From contig NC_009831.1 in assembly GCF_000018025.1 (NCBI RefSeq), forward strand, positions 3,596,001 through 3,660,000: 64,000 bases of DNA, given 5' to 3'. Position 1 is the first letter of the stretch; every line of letters starts with the position of its first letter. The stretch comes from Shewanella sediminis HAW-EB3 (GTDB lineage Bacteria > Pseudomonadota > Gammaproteobacteria > Enterobacterales > Shewanellaceae). The notes beneath the pieces are model-generated. The model saw only the letters and a list, made by a program, of their open reading frames with translations, was not told where the DNA came from and searched no databases. Shown in pieces: positions 9,531-18,847 of the stretch. Made by a program: the position numbers and the translations under genes.

Positions 9531-10009
9531 AGACGTCCTGTATATTTAGCATTCGGAAAAATAGACTTCATCGTTTTATTTTGAACATAAAAGATGTTCG
9601 ATATGCAGTACATGAACCTTCCGGTTAAAGAGGCAGAATAAAATCGAGACCAGGACTCGATATAGACAACTTGTTTGCCTAGTAACCGAAAAAGGATCGA
9701 AGGAAAAACCGCCATACCAGGTCCTGTAGAAACGATACCAGTGATACGATACTTGGCAACGAGCCTAACCGACTGTATCAGGCTGACGGCTCCGGAATAA
9801 ATAAGTTTAAAAGGTGCACTCCAAAGATTAAACTTATCTCTGGGCTCTGGACACTTAAGATGGCATTGGGAACCGAATTTATCATCGACATCAGCAATAG
9901 ATACAAATTTCAAATTTGGCGAGCTCTTCCTCAGCTCATTTAACAGACGGCGCATCTGCTCTTTGTGGCCTCCTCGGCCATATATCACCAAAATCACTTT
10001 TTCATGCAT
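9527..10009 (-). CDS. Glycosyltransferase partner, PssD/Alg14-like
   Basis: About 160 residues; the acceptor-binding half of a split GT-B glycosyltransferase. It shows the Alg14-type opening KVILVIYGRGGHKEQM (the GGH loop) and the block ITGIVSTGPGMAVFPSILFRLLGKQVVYIESWSRF in the middle, where a hydrophobic surface is known to dock on the membrane. I chose the ATG at 10007-10009 because it gives the standard start a few residues before the first beta strand. A longer frame from 10057 would add a 16-residue hydrophobic piece (MVLISFIFVSLVQVVC) that could be a membrane anchor as in eukaryotic Alg14. Neither has a strong Shine-Dalgarno. Confidence 0.83.
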   Translation of the reverse strand: MHEKVILVIYGRGGHKEQMRRLLNELRKSSPNLKFVSIADVDDKFGSQCHLKCPEPRDKFNLWSAPFKLIYSGAVSLIQSVRLVAKYRITGIVSTGPGMAVFPSILFRLLGKQVVYIESWSRFYSASLTGRFMYCISNIFYVQNKTMKSIFPNAKYTGRL

Positions 10010-10157
10010 ACAAACTACTTGTACCAAACTAACGAAAATAAAAGAAATGAGCACCATGAAGATGCTAGCCCGACATTGTAAAGTAAAGCCTCAGATATAA
10101 CCACTGCCCGAGAAGATAATAAGCGCAATGATGGCTCACCTCATGGATCTAGAAAGT

Positions 10158-11231
10158 TTAATGCCCACTCATTAACCTATCGAATACCTGCATGACTTTA
10201 TGACAACAAATCGATGACGAATAATTAGCAATTATTCGCTTGGGCCCGTTAAGGCTATAATCTTCTCTTCGCTTAACCAGCTGCTCTATCTGAGTAGCGA
10301 TAGTCGTTGATTCGCCATAAGGGGCTAACATGCCAACATCTGATGTCACGACATCAGAGATAGGGCCCCAATCGCACGCAATGACAGGCAAGTTAAACGC
10401 CATAGCTTCGATAAAAACGACACCAAATGAATCATACTTGGAGGGTAAACAGAATATATCCGCACTATTCAGCAAGTTTTGTTTCTGGGAAGCCTCCACC
10501 CAACCGAGAAAAGTCACTCTATTTTGGAGTTTTAACAAGGTAACCCGATCAATCAGTTGCTGCTTTAAAGGGCCTTCACCGGCAATATTCAACTGATAAC
10601 ACTCAGGTAATAGTGCCAGTGCATCGATAACATGCTCAACCCCCTTTCCCTCTATTAACCTGGCCATCGATAAGATAACAATTTTCTCTGCTTTCTCACT
10701 CGCACAACCCGGCACCGACAACGCTTTATTGGCCACAGATAAGACATCTTCAGACACAGGATTAGCACACACATCTATTGGCTTCTTGATGCCGAATGAA
10801 ACTAACCGGGCTTTCCACCAGGGAGTGAGTGCGATCACGCAGTTAAAAGGAGCGAAAAATAACTTAAGTAAATACTTGCCATGCTTGTGTTCTATATAGC
10901 TATGCAATGTAGGAGAATGCATATGAGCAATGGTTTTACAACCAAAGAGCCTCGCAGGAATGGCAAAGCTCACCTTCCGCAGCATTGAAAACCAAGGACC
11001 ACAGTGAAACCAAAATATGGCCCTCGAACGGTATCGCATGGCTAATAGAAGAACCTGCCACCAGGCGATTATCCAGGTAGATAAACGACCACGAATATCG
11101 CTATGAGAGTTTACCCTTATATATTCAACTTCGAGCTGGTTTAAGCCGTCCTGATAGCCCGCTAGCGCCGTGCTTATTCCACCACGAGTTTCAGTAGTGT
11201 GCGTACCTACAATGATGACTTTATGATTCAT
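10158..11231 (-). CDS. Glycosyltransferase family 4 (GT-B retaining)
   Basis: 357 residues. N-terminal acceptor domain with an ETRGGISTALAGYQ loop near residues 14-27; C-terminal domain with the donor-binding blocks VILSMARLIEGKGVEHVIDA (about 193-212), GEGPLKQQL and PSKYDSFGVVFIEAMAFNLPVIAC, whose Glu-x7-Glu-like segment contacts the nucleotide sugar. Cytoplasmic or peripheral membrane enzyme adding one sugar to the lipid-linked repeat unit. Its 5' end overlaps the asparagine-synthase-like gene by 11 bases. Donor and linkage cannot be read. Confidence 0.88.
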   Translation of the reverse strand: MNHKVIIVGTHTTETRGGISTALAGYQDGLNQLEVEYIRVNSHSDIRGRLSTWIIAWWQVLLLAMRYRSRAIFWFHCGPWFSMLRKVSFAIPARLFGCKTIAHMHSPTLHSYIEHKHGKYLLKLFFAPFNCVIALTPWWKARLVSFGIKKPIDVCANPVSEDVLSVANKALSVPGCASEKAEKIVILSMARLIEGKGVEHVIDALALLPECYQLNIAGEGPLKQQLIDRVTLLKLQNRVTFLGWVEASQKQNLLNSADIFCLPSKYDSFGVVFIEAMAFNLPVIACDWGPISDVVTSDVGMLAPYGESTTIATQIEQLVKRREDYSLNGPKRIIANYSSSICCHKVMQVFDRLMSGH

Positions 11232-12747
11232 TGTAACTTTTCGACCCTTTTCTTTTTAAAGTCACAGAATAATTAGCCCTGGACGGAATGAAGTGCAGCA
11301 TGAGCCTGAATAACAGCTGTATGTAAGGTATCACTAACCTGGGCGTCATCAGTGAGTAACCGGATTCAACTGGCACTTTCCTATACTTCCGATTAACCTT
11401 ACTCCAGAGTTGCTTAATGGTCTTATAAGAAACAGCTTCCGAAAAATCGTGGTGCAGCAGTGAATTAAAAACGCTTTTTGAAGTGAATGGTGATACAGAA
11501 GTAAAGATTTGAGATACAAGAACATTGCCTCCAAAAACTATGTTGCGAGCTCCTCGACCATAAAGCGCTTCGTAAAATGTCACCTTTTGATAGGCGTTCA
11601 ATTTTAGGTGTTGTGTTTTGTCTGTAAAATCAGCAAATAAGAATGCAAACTCATCAACATCTAACTCTTTATAACGACGGCACATCAAAAATTTAGCACT
11701 AAGTTTAAAGCGGTAAAGGAAGGGGAATACTCGCAACAACTCGCCAAGCGCCCCCTTTAACTGAATATAGGTACCACGCTGCAAGGCATCCCCTATATAA
11801 CCATCGAAGAAAAAATCAGCCTGAGGAAACTGTTTACTGACATAATCATAATTGGAAAATAGGGACGGAGTTATTTTTTTGTGAACACCAAATGCCACCT
11901 CCCTCAGTAGGGCATCTTCTATATCCAATTTAGGGGTATCGATGTAATTGTAACTATGATACTGCTGAAACTCTGACTGAAAGTGACTCGCAATTTTACG
12001 TTCAGGTGACGTCTCTGGCCCATAGGTAAAACCAAACTCAAAATGGTTACTGGCTAAAATAAACCGTGAATCCAGACCACCACTTATCGGTAGCAGTCGA
12101 TGTTTAACCGGCCATCTATCGACTAGCCGTCCAACCTGACAGACTAACTCATCTAATGGTAAGGCATCCTCTTTAGCCAAGCTCAGGTATTCTTCCTTAT
12201 CCGATTCAGAATAACCAGAACCAGGGCTCAGCCTCTCAATGCCATTATAGAGTGTGTGATCCCCAAACAGATGTTCTTTTTTATCCAGAATAGATTTAAG
12301 CATGGGGTTGATGGTATGAACGAGGGGTTGGTATAGACACTGAACCGATGGTGCCACTCTCAAACCTTCTGATTTCAAATCAATATAGTGGGTCGAGAGT
12401 CCCATGTAATCATTGACGACCGTCCCCTCCACTCCGTTCCACCAATAGATGATAAACGAGCCAGCTTCAATATCGTTCAGAACCTGAATGCCACTTTTAA
12501 TGAGTGCCAGAGATAGAGAGTCTAAACAGTTTCTCCTCCCCTCATAGACAAACCAACCCGCTATGGCAAAGTACTGTTCGCCAACCCTGACTTCCGGCTG
12601 GCAACTCCACTCCTTCGGGTTATAAACAAGTGACCCATGCTCGACACCAATATCATCGGGTAAATTCATCAAGATAGAATTTGAAGCAACATAGCTTGAT
12701 GACACGGGTATCGACCCATTTGTACAGTTAAGGTACAGGCCTCTCAT
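11221..12747 (-). CDS. Asparagine synthetase-like protein lacking the glutaminase nucleophile
   Basis: 508 residues. The C-terminal PP-loop ATP pyrophosphatase motif is intact (ISGGLDSRF, residues 221-229) and a region near 300-330 resembles the substrate side of AsnB. The N-terminal part keeps a remote class-II glutamine amidotransferase look (residues 60-125), but position 2 is Arg (MRGLYL), not the Cys that would become the N-terminal nucleophile after Met removal. It therefore probably cannot use glutamine, and would use free ammonia or do another adenylation. Relatives in O-antigen loci (WbpS-type) amidate uronic acids, and a diacetamido-uronate pathway is present here. The function is a proposal, not shown. 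Confidence 0.75.
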   Translation of the reverse strand: MRGLYLNCTNGSIPVSSSYVASNSILMNLPDDIGVEHGSLVYNPKEWSCQPEVRVGEQYFAIAGWFVYEGRRNCLDSLSLALIKSGIQVLNDIEAGSFIIYWWNGVEGTVVNDYMGLSTHYIDLKSEGLRVAPSVQCLYQPLVHTINPMLKSILDKKEHLFGDHTLYNGIERLSPGSGYSESDKEEYLSLAKEDALPLDELVCQVGRLVDRWPVKHRLLPISGGLDSRFILASNHFEFGFTYGPETSPERKIASHFQSEFQQYHSYNYIDTPKLDIEDALLREVAFGVHKKITPSLFSNYDYVSKQFPQADFFFDGYIGDALQRGTYIQLKGALGELLRVFPFLYRFKLSAKFLMCRRYKELDVDEFAFLFADFTDKTQHLKLNAYQKVTFYEALYGRGARNIVFGGNVLVSQIFTSVSPFTSKSVFNSLLHHDFSEAVSYKTIKQLWSKVNRKYRKVPVESGYSLMTPRLVIPYIQLLFRLMLHFIPSRANYSVTLKRKGSKSYNES

Positions 12748-12806
12748 ATAACTTCCTTAGAAAGAGATAACACGACAATTAAAAGCATATCGAACTCTTG
12801 ATATCA

Positions 12807-13760
12807 CTAACCCCGCAACCATTTACTTCTCAATTTTGACAGCAATTTTAGGTTGCTGGAAAGTAGATAGCGACACTTCTTAACCACGAGTCCATATCTG
12901 ACAGACTGGAAAAAATCCAGTAGCTTAAAACGCTTGCGAGAAGAGACTAAGGCTAAATATTTTTGATTAATCCGGTTCCCCTTAGACATCAGAGAACCAT
13001 ACTCCTCACTGAATTTTTTATAGCCTCTCTGCATATTAGATTTAGAGATAATCCTCGGCCCTTCATGACCCTGATGAATGATATAGCTGGCACCGGCAAT
13101 TCGTTTTGCTGCGCCGTATTTTAATATCAATCGGGTCCAGGTATCGTAATCCTGACAAGCGGGAAATTCAGGGTTAAAGCCACCAATAGATTGCAACCTT
13201 TTTGTTTCGGTAAGCACTTGATTGGTTGAGTAATTGTAATCTAACATCTGTGAAAGATTGATTATCATAGCATTAGCATCTAATGCTTTTTTATGGGAGC
13301 CATAATGCCAAAATGTTCCCTGGCAAACGAAAGCATATTTCTCGTCATAGGATGATAAAAGCTGCTCCAGTCGGTTTGGCAAAAATTCATCATCATCATC
13401 CAAACCCGTGATGTATTTGCCTTTAGCCTCTTTAATCGCAATGTTTCTCGCCGCGCAGGCACCCTGCGCTATCGGCTGACAAAAGAAACGTACTCTGGGC
13501 TCACTGCTAGCCAGACTCTGCAGGTAATCTGGCGAACCATCACGGGAGCCGTCATCGACGATGATAAGTTCGAAGTTTTGATAAGTTTGAGCAAGTACAG
13601 ACTCAACTGCCCGCTTAAGTAAGTGTTCACGGTTATGAGTCGGCATATAAACACTGACCATAGGGCCATGGTCCAAAGTCTCACAGTTTATAGACTCTTT
13701 GCCCAAATTTTTACTGCTACAAGATCCCCGTCCCGAGTCACGATTTTGACAATCAGACAT
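12807..13760 (-). CDS. Glycosyltransferase family 2
   Basis: 317 residues from the chosen ATG at 13758-13760. GT-A fold: VSVYMPTHNREHLLKRAVES, LIIVDDGSRDGS, and GLDDDDEFL as the metal-binding DxD block, followed by CQDYDTWTRLI, the usual acceptor loop. The reading frame extends upstream to 13826, but those residues lie inside the preceding gene and are not family-like. The ATG at 13760 overlaps that gene's stop by 8 bases and has an AGG nine bases upstream. About 30 residues before the fold (MSDCQNRDSGRG) are polar and Cys/Ser-rich. A cytoplasmic repeat-unit transferase is the expected role. Confidence 0.88.
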   Translation of the reverse strand: MSDCQNRDSGRGSCSSKNLGKESINCETLDHGPMVSVYMPTHNREHLLKRAVESVLAQTYQNFELIIVDDGSRDGSPDYLQSLASSEPRVRFFCQPIAQGACAARNIAIKEAKGKYITGLDDDDEFLPNRLEQLLSSYDEKYAFVCQGTFWHYGSHKKALDANAMIINLSQMLDYNYSTNQVLTETKRLQSIGGFNPEFPACQDYDTWTRLILKYGAAKRIAGASYIIHQGHEGPRIISKSNMQRGYKKFSEEYGSLMSKGNRINQKYLALVSSRKRFKLLDFFQSVRYGLVVKKCRYLLSSNLKLLSKLRSKWLRG

Positions 13761-14916
13761 GGTATTTAGCAACCTTGTCAAAAACAAGAGACCACATTTT
13801 TTTAGTCTCGGCTTTTTGTGAATCAATCAATGGATTTTCCCGACACTCTTTAGCATAACTATCACAAAGAAGATGTTGAAGGTTAGCACTTACCCCCTCA
13901 TCCTCGGGAGTTGAGATCAACATCTGCTGCTGTCCATAATCGGCAAAAAGCTCCTCATACTTATGGCTCCAGCTGGTGCCGATACAGGGAACGCCCTGAC
14001 TCAAGGCGCTCACACAACCATGAAAACGTGAGCTGATTACGGCGGCCACTTCACCGATCACACCTTTTACATCCAGGGGATCATCTAAAGTGAGGGTCTG
14101 CAGTTCAAGTTTACTTCCCGCTATGATCTGCTCACATAACTTAGCATCCTTTGCGCCGTCGTGGTTAAGCAGCACAGGGGTGAAACCCAATTCATGTGAT
14201 TCGACACACATTCTTGACATTAAAGCAGTGTAGTTCTCAATCCAGGACTTTCTGCCATTTCGACGACTGACCATCTTGCCATTGGGTATGATCAATACCG
14301 TTCTGTCAGCATTGTCTAACCCAACCCGATTACCTTTAACCAGGTTAGTAAAATCAGGCATAAGATGTAGTGATTCTTGCGACGGGTTATCTTCCCCTAG
14401 ACACCTGACGAGATGAGAGTGTGACACCTTATCTCGGGCAAAAATAAGCGCAGCTTTACCCCAGTGGGATCTGATAGACGATTCCAACGCCTGATTTGAA
14501 AAAGGGCCAAATGCCTGAGGCAGAAATATATAGGGCTTTTTATTAGCATGATACCGCGAAACTTCATGGCTGATATGGGTCAGCTGTCTCAATGGCCATT
14601 GATCACCATAGGCAAATCCTGAGGCATCCAGTACAAGGTCGATGTCGGCTTCGGTGACAATACCCAAACGTTTGAGGGAGGCATTGACCTTAGTCGGCAG
14701 TGAGTAAGTAAACTTATTCAAATCGATAATATGTTTACGCAGACTGACCTTTTGCCATGCTCCCAGGCGAGCACGCTTCAAATAAGGTGAATTAGGACAG
14801 GCTCTTAGCGCTATCTCGGCATCAGGCCAGAGCTTCTCGACTTGCTGCAACACGGCATACAACATGAGTTCAGCGCCTTTATTGACAAACTGAACACCTT
14901 TTATCTCTATTATCAT
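13753..14916 (-). CDS. Polysaccharide pyruvyltransferase family protein
   Basis: 387 residues of the CsaB/WcaK type (PS_pyruv_trans). Seen are the opening MIIEIKGVQFVNKGAELMLY, the middle block PYIFLPQAFGPFSN, and the C-terminal AAVISSRFHGCVSALSQGVP with the conserved Arg-Phe-His that positions the phosphoenolpyruvate donor. Such enzymes put a pyruvate ketal on a sugar, adding negative charge to the glycan. Some family members are glycosyltransferase-like instead, so activity is inferred. The gene starts 3 bases after the nitroreductase-like gene and overlaps the GT2 gene by 8 bases, so these three are one translational block. Confidence 0.85.
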   Translation of the reverse strand: MIIEIKGVQFVNKGAELMLYAVLQQVEKLWPDAEIALRACPNSPYLKRARLGAWQKVSLRKHIIDLNKFTYSLPTKVNASLKRLGIVTEADIDLVLDASGFAYGDQWPLRQLTHISHEVSRYHANKKPYIFLPQAFGPFSNQALESSIRSHWGKAALIFARDKVSHSHLVRCLGEDNPSQESLHLMPDFTNLVKGNRVGLDNADRTVLIIPNGKMVSRRNGRKSWIENYTALMSRMCVESHELGFTPVLLNHDGAKDAKLCEQIIAGSKLELQTLTLDDPLDVKGVIGEVAAVISSRFHGCVSALSQGVPCIGTSWSHKYEELFADYGQQQMLISTPEDEGVSANLQHLLCDSYAKECRENPLIDSQKAETKKMWSLVFDKVAKYHV

Positions 14917-14919
14917 GAA

Positions 14920-16014
14920 TTAAATGTCTTTTCGTAACACGCCAGCGCGTTTTTTCTGTGAAAAAGGGATCATGCCATCAGACTCGGCATAGCCTACGGC
15001 AATAAGCATAATTGGACGCTCAAAAGGTTTTAACCCCAGGCGCTTTGCCATCTTCTGTTCGGGCACATCGAGATCGGGCCAATTAATCGGGCAACTACTC
15101 AAGCCCATCGTCTCCAAAGCCAGCATCAACTGCATAGCGGCTAATGAGCCATCAATATAGATGACATGTCTGTCCCGCTCGGCTGGGTAGGCACTCAAAT
15201 CACCAACAACCACAATGGTGCAAGGAATATTATCAACAAAACCTGATGTACCACCCGCATACTTAGCTATGGATGGAGCTAACTCCCTATCGTTAGCTAC
15301 AAAAAACTCAAACGGCTGGCGGTTACAGGCACTGGGGGCAAGTGATGCGATCTCGATCGCCCTGTCGATATCGGCATCGACTACCGACTGCTCGCTAAAC
15401 CAACGAACGGCACGGCGCTGCCGGCACAGGGCGGTAAAGGAATCGGTATCGATGTGAGATTTTTCTATCTGCTGATGCTGATAAGGAATACTCGATGGAG
15501 CACTACCTGATTCAGACGTATCACTGCATCTGCTCGTCTGAGCAAAGATGCGATAAGCCTCGGCGATGTTTGCCGTATGGGTCACTGCACCAAAATAGCT
15601 GCTGAGCACATCTTCAGCCCACTTTAACTCCTGTTCACAAATTTTATCGGCCGCCATGCACTGAACGAAACATGTTGCAGTTTCGATAATAAACTCTTCG
15701 GCAAAGACCTCACGACGAGGCTGCATGCTCAGGCCTTTTTCGAGCCTATGGGTGTTACGCCTAAGCAGTGCGCTACTCTTTTCGCCTACGCCGGTATTGA
15801 CTCTATAGGCTAGCCGGCCAGCCAAAACAGCCTGCTGTTCACGGTCGAATTTCGAACTAAATAAGCGATATATAGCATTAGATATACGAGGATGCGCCAT
15901 GAAAATAGGTTTAGAAAAAATGCTCAATAACAACGAATCGAATCGCGTTAAAGTATCTCTGATGGAGTTCTTTAAATTGGCAGGAAGAAGCTGGCGGGCA
16001 ATTGTCTTCATCAA
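14920..16014 (-). CDS. Nitroreductase-family protein with long N-terminal extension
   Basis: 364 residues, about 170 longer than a normal nitroreductase. The C-terminal part (about 180-364) is a flavin nitroreductase fold: RQRRAVRWFSEQSVVD, then SLAPSACNRQPFEFFVA, FMN-contacting GLSSCPINWPD and the closing IMLIAVGYAESD. The N-terminal part has a basic stretch and a LRRNTHRLEKGLSMQPRRE block of unknown function. Its position between a flippase and a pyruvyltransferase suggests a redox step on the glycan or its precursors. I cannot say which. A 191-base gap precedes it on the upstream side. Confidence 0.8.
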   Translation of the reverse strand: MMKTIARQLLPANLKNSIRDTLTRFDSLLLSIFSKPIFMAHPRISNAIYRLFSSKFDREQQAVLAGRLAYRVNTGVGEKSSALLRRNTHRLEKGLSMQPRREVFAEEFIIETATCFVQCMAADKICEQELKWAEDVLSSYFGAVTHTANIAEAYRIFAQTSRCSDTSESGSAPSSIPYQHQQIEKSHIDTDSFTALCRQRRAVRWFSEQSVVDADIDRAIEIASLAPSACNRQPFEFFVANDRELAPSIAKYAGGTSGFVDNIPCTIVVVGDLSAYPAERDRHVIYIDGSLAAMQLMLALETMGLSSCPINWPDLDVPEQKMAKRLGLKPFERPIMLIAVGYAESDGMIPFSQKKRAGVLRKDI

Positions 16015-16205
16015 TAGTTAATCTGCTAAAGCTAACAAAGAGAGGATTTTACTCGATTGGAGGGGGAAATACTACTTAACGCCGCAGTTGGTTACAGAAG
16101 TAGCCATTCAAAAAAATGTGTCAATTTACACTATTGACCACGCATATGCGTACTCGTGGTTAGAACATAAAACACTACGGCAATGAGTACGTTGACAAGA
16201 GGAGT

Positions 16206-17528
16206 TTAGCCCCTCTTTCTCAATCTAAACCTACACACAGGTGCCAATAGGGAGTACGTCATCAACACTCCCATACAGCGGGTCTTAGGAAAAATAAACA
16301 AACCTAAATATGAAGCCACCGCATAGGATGCCAGCGTAGCCCAAGCTGCACCTAACGCACCATGCTCAGGTATGAGTAGGCTATTCAGTAATAAGTTAAT
16401 AATGGCGCCACTTCCGTGGGTAACCAAAGAATATTTGGGTAGATCCTCAATGAGGAGCCACTTACTAAATAACGCTCTCATAAAAATAAACACGCCCGCC
16501 CAGATATGGATCTGCAATATGGCAACTACAGGCAGGTAAGTATCACCAAATAGCAACGGCACGAGAACGGGAGCAATAACACTCATCAAAATCGCAATAG
16601 TAATCGCGGCCCAACAAAGGCTATCAGATAGACGCTGCAATGATCCCTGGTAGTCTTCATTCTGCTCTTTAGCTTTGATTAAAGAGGGATAAAATGAAGC
16701 TACAACGATTCCTGGTACCAGATACCAGACCTCAGATAATCGACTCGCAAGACTATAAAAAGCGACTGATTCACTGGAATGCAGAGAGCCTAACATGACT
16801 TGATCAATCTTTAGATAGACGATTGCAGCGATACTGGAGAGTATTAGCCAACCGCAGCGACTAAGGTATCTTCGAGCTTGGGCAGAGCACCAAGACATCT
16901 CTTTGAGACGCTTGTGATAAAGCTGATATACCAATAACCACATCAAACTGAGTACTACCCATTCTACGACGGTAAGCAACAATACTGTATAAAGGTCAGC
17001 ACCTTGCACTACACATGAAAGTTTAACCGCCATAAAACTAAGGCCTACACAGGTCCTCAGAATTGCCGAAACTCTCGATTGTACTTTTGCTTCAAAATAG
17101 TAATCGAAGACCCCAAATGCATGGGATAATTGCGCGAATAACAAGACGAAAAATAGAGGTTGTAGGGTGGGAGCTACCAACCAAATCGATAGTAGACTAA
17201 ATATGACCCCGCCGAGTAGCGCCCCTAGCAACCTGAGAACAACAGCCGTCCCCATAATCACATCGGTATGCTCGGCTCTGGTCACGAGCTCTCGACTCAC
17301 CAGTGAGTTTAACCCAAGATTAGAAAATGGAACCAGAAGCGCCACTAAAGCTAACAGGTACTGGTAATCCCCTAACTCCGACACAGACCAATACCGTGTT
17401 AAAACGATAGTAAATAGAAAGCCACTGCCTAATAGCAAGCCTTTTTCGAGCAGAAGCCAACTTGCATTGTTGAGCACTCCGGAAGGCACGAACTTAGATA
17501 GTCCACTAAGATATTTTTTATTGTTCAA
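16206..17528 (-). CDS. wzx: Polysaccharide flippase, Wzx-like (second copy in Region A)
   Basis: 440 residues with roughly 12-14 membrane helices. The family opening is clear: LNNASWLLLEKGLLLGSGFL followed by VLTRYWSVSELGDYQYLLAL, where the RYW-x-x-SELGDYQY segment is typical of PST/Wzx proteins. It would flip a lipid-linked repeat unit. It begins the gene series that runs to position 1. It is not a close copy of the flippase at 1371-2720, which suggests either two repeat units or fusion of two clusters. The start ATG at 17526-17528 has no clear Shine-Dalgarno. Confidence 0.85.
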   Translation of the reverse strand: MNNKKYLSGLSKFVPSGVLNNASWLLLEKGLLLGSGFLFTIVLTRYWSVSELGDYQYLLALVALLVPFSNLGLNSLVSRELVTRAEHTDVIMGTAVVLRLLGALLGGVIFSLLSIWLVAPTLQPLFFVLLFAQLSHAFGVFDYYFEAKVQSRVSAILRTCVGLSFMAVKLSCVVQGADLYTVLLLTVVEWVVLSLMWLLVYQLYHKRLKEMSWCSAQARRYLSRCGWLILSSIAAIVYLKIDQVMLGSLHSSESVAFYSLASRLSEVWYLVPGIVVASFYPSLIKAKEQNEDYQGSLQRLSDSLCWAAITIAILMSVIAPVLVPLLFGDTYLPVVAILQIHIWAGVFIFMRALFSKWLLIEDLPKYSLVTHGSGAIINLLLNSLLIPEHGALGAAWATLASYAVASYLGLFIFPKTRCMGVLMTYSLLAPVCRFRLRKRG

Positions 17529-17550
17529 TTAACAATACCAATGTTTTTCA

Positions 17551-17682
17551 TTAGCCTCTTTTATCAGTTCCAATAGACTCATACAGTGCTAATGTTTGCT
17601 TAGCTACACTTTCAATTGAAAAATTTGACTCAAAGCGATTTAAAACTGCTGTATCGTGATTGAAAAAAGTTCGTATTCGTCA
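17551..17682 (-). pseudogene. C-terminal stub of a GT4 glycosyltransferase
   Basis: In the minus frame ending at the TAA at 17551-17553 the sequence reads as the closing helix of a GT4 glycosyltransferase (NRFESNFSIESVAKQTLALY). It is preceded in frame by a stop after about 42 codons, so only the C-terminal tail survives. It lies just upstream of the flippase gene, so a complete glycosyltransferase gene probably stood here before a deletion. The rest of the 17529-17867 spacer is AT-rich and shows no other gene. Confidence 0.55.
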
Positions 17683-17867
17683 CAATGTTTATTTAACTGT
17701 ACCGCTTTCACACTTAGGTGATATTAAAGGCATATTTATAATCAAAAACCAAATAAGCCTGTCGAAATATTGCAGATAAAGTGTGCCCTAAAGTGAATAT
17801 TTGTTTTAGATTAGAGCTGATTCTAAAGCAACCAGTTCACTGGCATTCACATAGAATTGTTTCAACA

Positions 17868-18833
17868 TCAATAAAACGCTTCCACTGTTTGTATAAAGCT
17901 CACTATCAGCTCTTTAGGCAATGCATTAATACCAGCTGCAGCAGCCCTCCCCCCTCCGGTATCAAATTGACTGCAGATATCACCGGCACCTTGCTTATTA
18001 GACAGCGGTGCACGCAAAGAAACTGTATAGGTAGTATCACGGTTTTTCGTTAGCACGGCATGTGCAGAGTTTGGATTTTGGTTAGCAAGCAGATTGCCAT
18101 ACACACCACTGATACGCCTCGCCCACGGTTCATTGGGAAGTTCAAATATTGACAGTTTTTCACTTCGATGTTCAGGCTCTATGGCTAGCGCATTATTCAT
18201 ATCCTCTTGATATACATGTTGAAGCCGATAAAAAGGAGAGCTTTTGTCGGCAATCACATCGAAAGGAGATGAATATTTAAGCAGCGCCCTATACAGGGTA
18301 GCAGGATGAAAATGCAGGTCTTCAACCTCAGCCCCATAACCGTTGTAGTTGATTAAAGTCCCCAACTCTTTCAGTTGCTCTGAACGCTCAACAGATAAAC
18401 CTGCCGCCTTTGAAAGTTTGTCGCCCTTAGCAATCAGATTATCACCATAAGCTGCCGTAATGGCCCAATAATGAAACTGACCATCTAAAAGTCTATCAAT
18501 AATTAATGCCGTACAGGTATCAGCATCGAGATCGATATGTGCATCTAAATGTGCGCTCTCAGGTATTTCGCCGGCTCTATGGTGATCGGCATAAAAAACT
18601 CCGGCGCCCTCGTTCAGAGCCTTCAATAAACCAGGTTTGTTTTTCTCCATAGAGATATCGAGCACTGTGAGCTTATCAGCCTTAGTGAGAGCTACTTTTT
18701 CGGTAAGCTTTGTTAGCAGACCGATATCCCGCTTAACACCTGTCACCAACTCACTCTCAACAGGATTAGCTAATCTCAGCTGTAGTAGTGCAATAATGCC
18801 ATCGGCATCACCATTAAAAATATCGTAGTTCAT
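17868..18833 (-). CDS. DHH-family phosphoesterase-like protein
   Basis: 321 residues. The opening NYDIFNGDADGIIALLQLRL has the first Asp cluster, ADHHRAG (residues 82-88) is the DHH signature, and GGGRAAAAGINAL near the C-terminus is the DHHA1 glycine-rich motif. The set is that of Mn-dependent DHH phosphoesterases (RecJ, NrnA and relatives). It is shorter than RecJ and lacks an OB domain, so a nanoRNase or other small-substrate phosphatase is more likely. It is the last gene of the cys block, separated from cysC by a 250-base spacer filled with repeats, and may or may not be cotranscribed with it. PAP hydrolysis is a tempting role next to PAPS synthesis, but unproven. Confidence 0.8.
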   Translation of the reverse strand: MNYDIFNGDADGIIALLQLRLANPVESELVTGVKRDIGLLTKLTEKVALTKADKLTVLDISMEKNKPGLLKALNEGAGVFYADHHRAGEIPESAHLDAHIDLDADTCTALIIDRLLDGQFHYWAITAAYGDNLIAKGDKLSKAAGLSVERSEQLKELGTLINYNGYGAEVEDLHFHPATLYRALLKYSSPFDVIADKSSPFYRLQHVYQEDMNNALAIEPEHRSEKLSIFELPNEPWARRISGVYGNLLANQNPNSAHAVLTKNRDTTYTVSLRAPLSNKQGAGDICSQFDTGGGRAAAAGINALPKELIVSFIQTVEAFY

Positions 18834-18847
18834 GAGTTCCTTAAGAG

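Noticed and set aside
16080..16205. TTGACA word upstream of the nitroreductase-like gene as promoter
   Set aside because: No -10 box at 16-18 bases downstream of it.
17868..18833. RecJ exonuclease
   Set aside because: Only 321 residues and without an OB-fold; the DHH and DHHA1 motifs fit a small phosphoesterase better.
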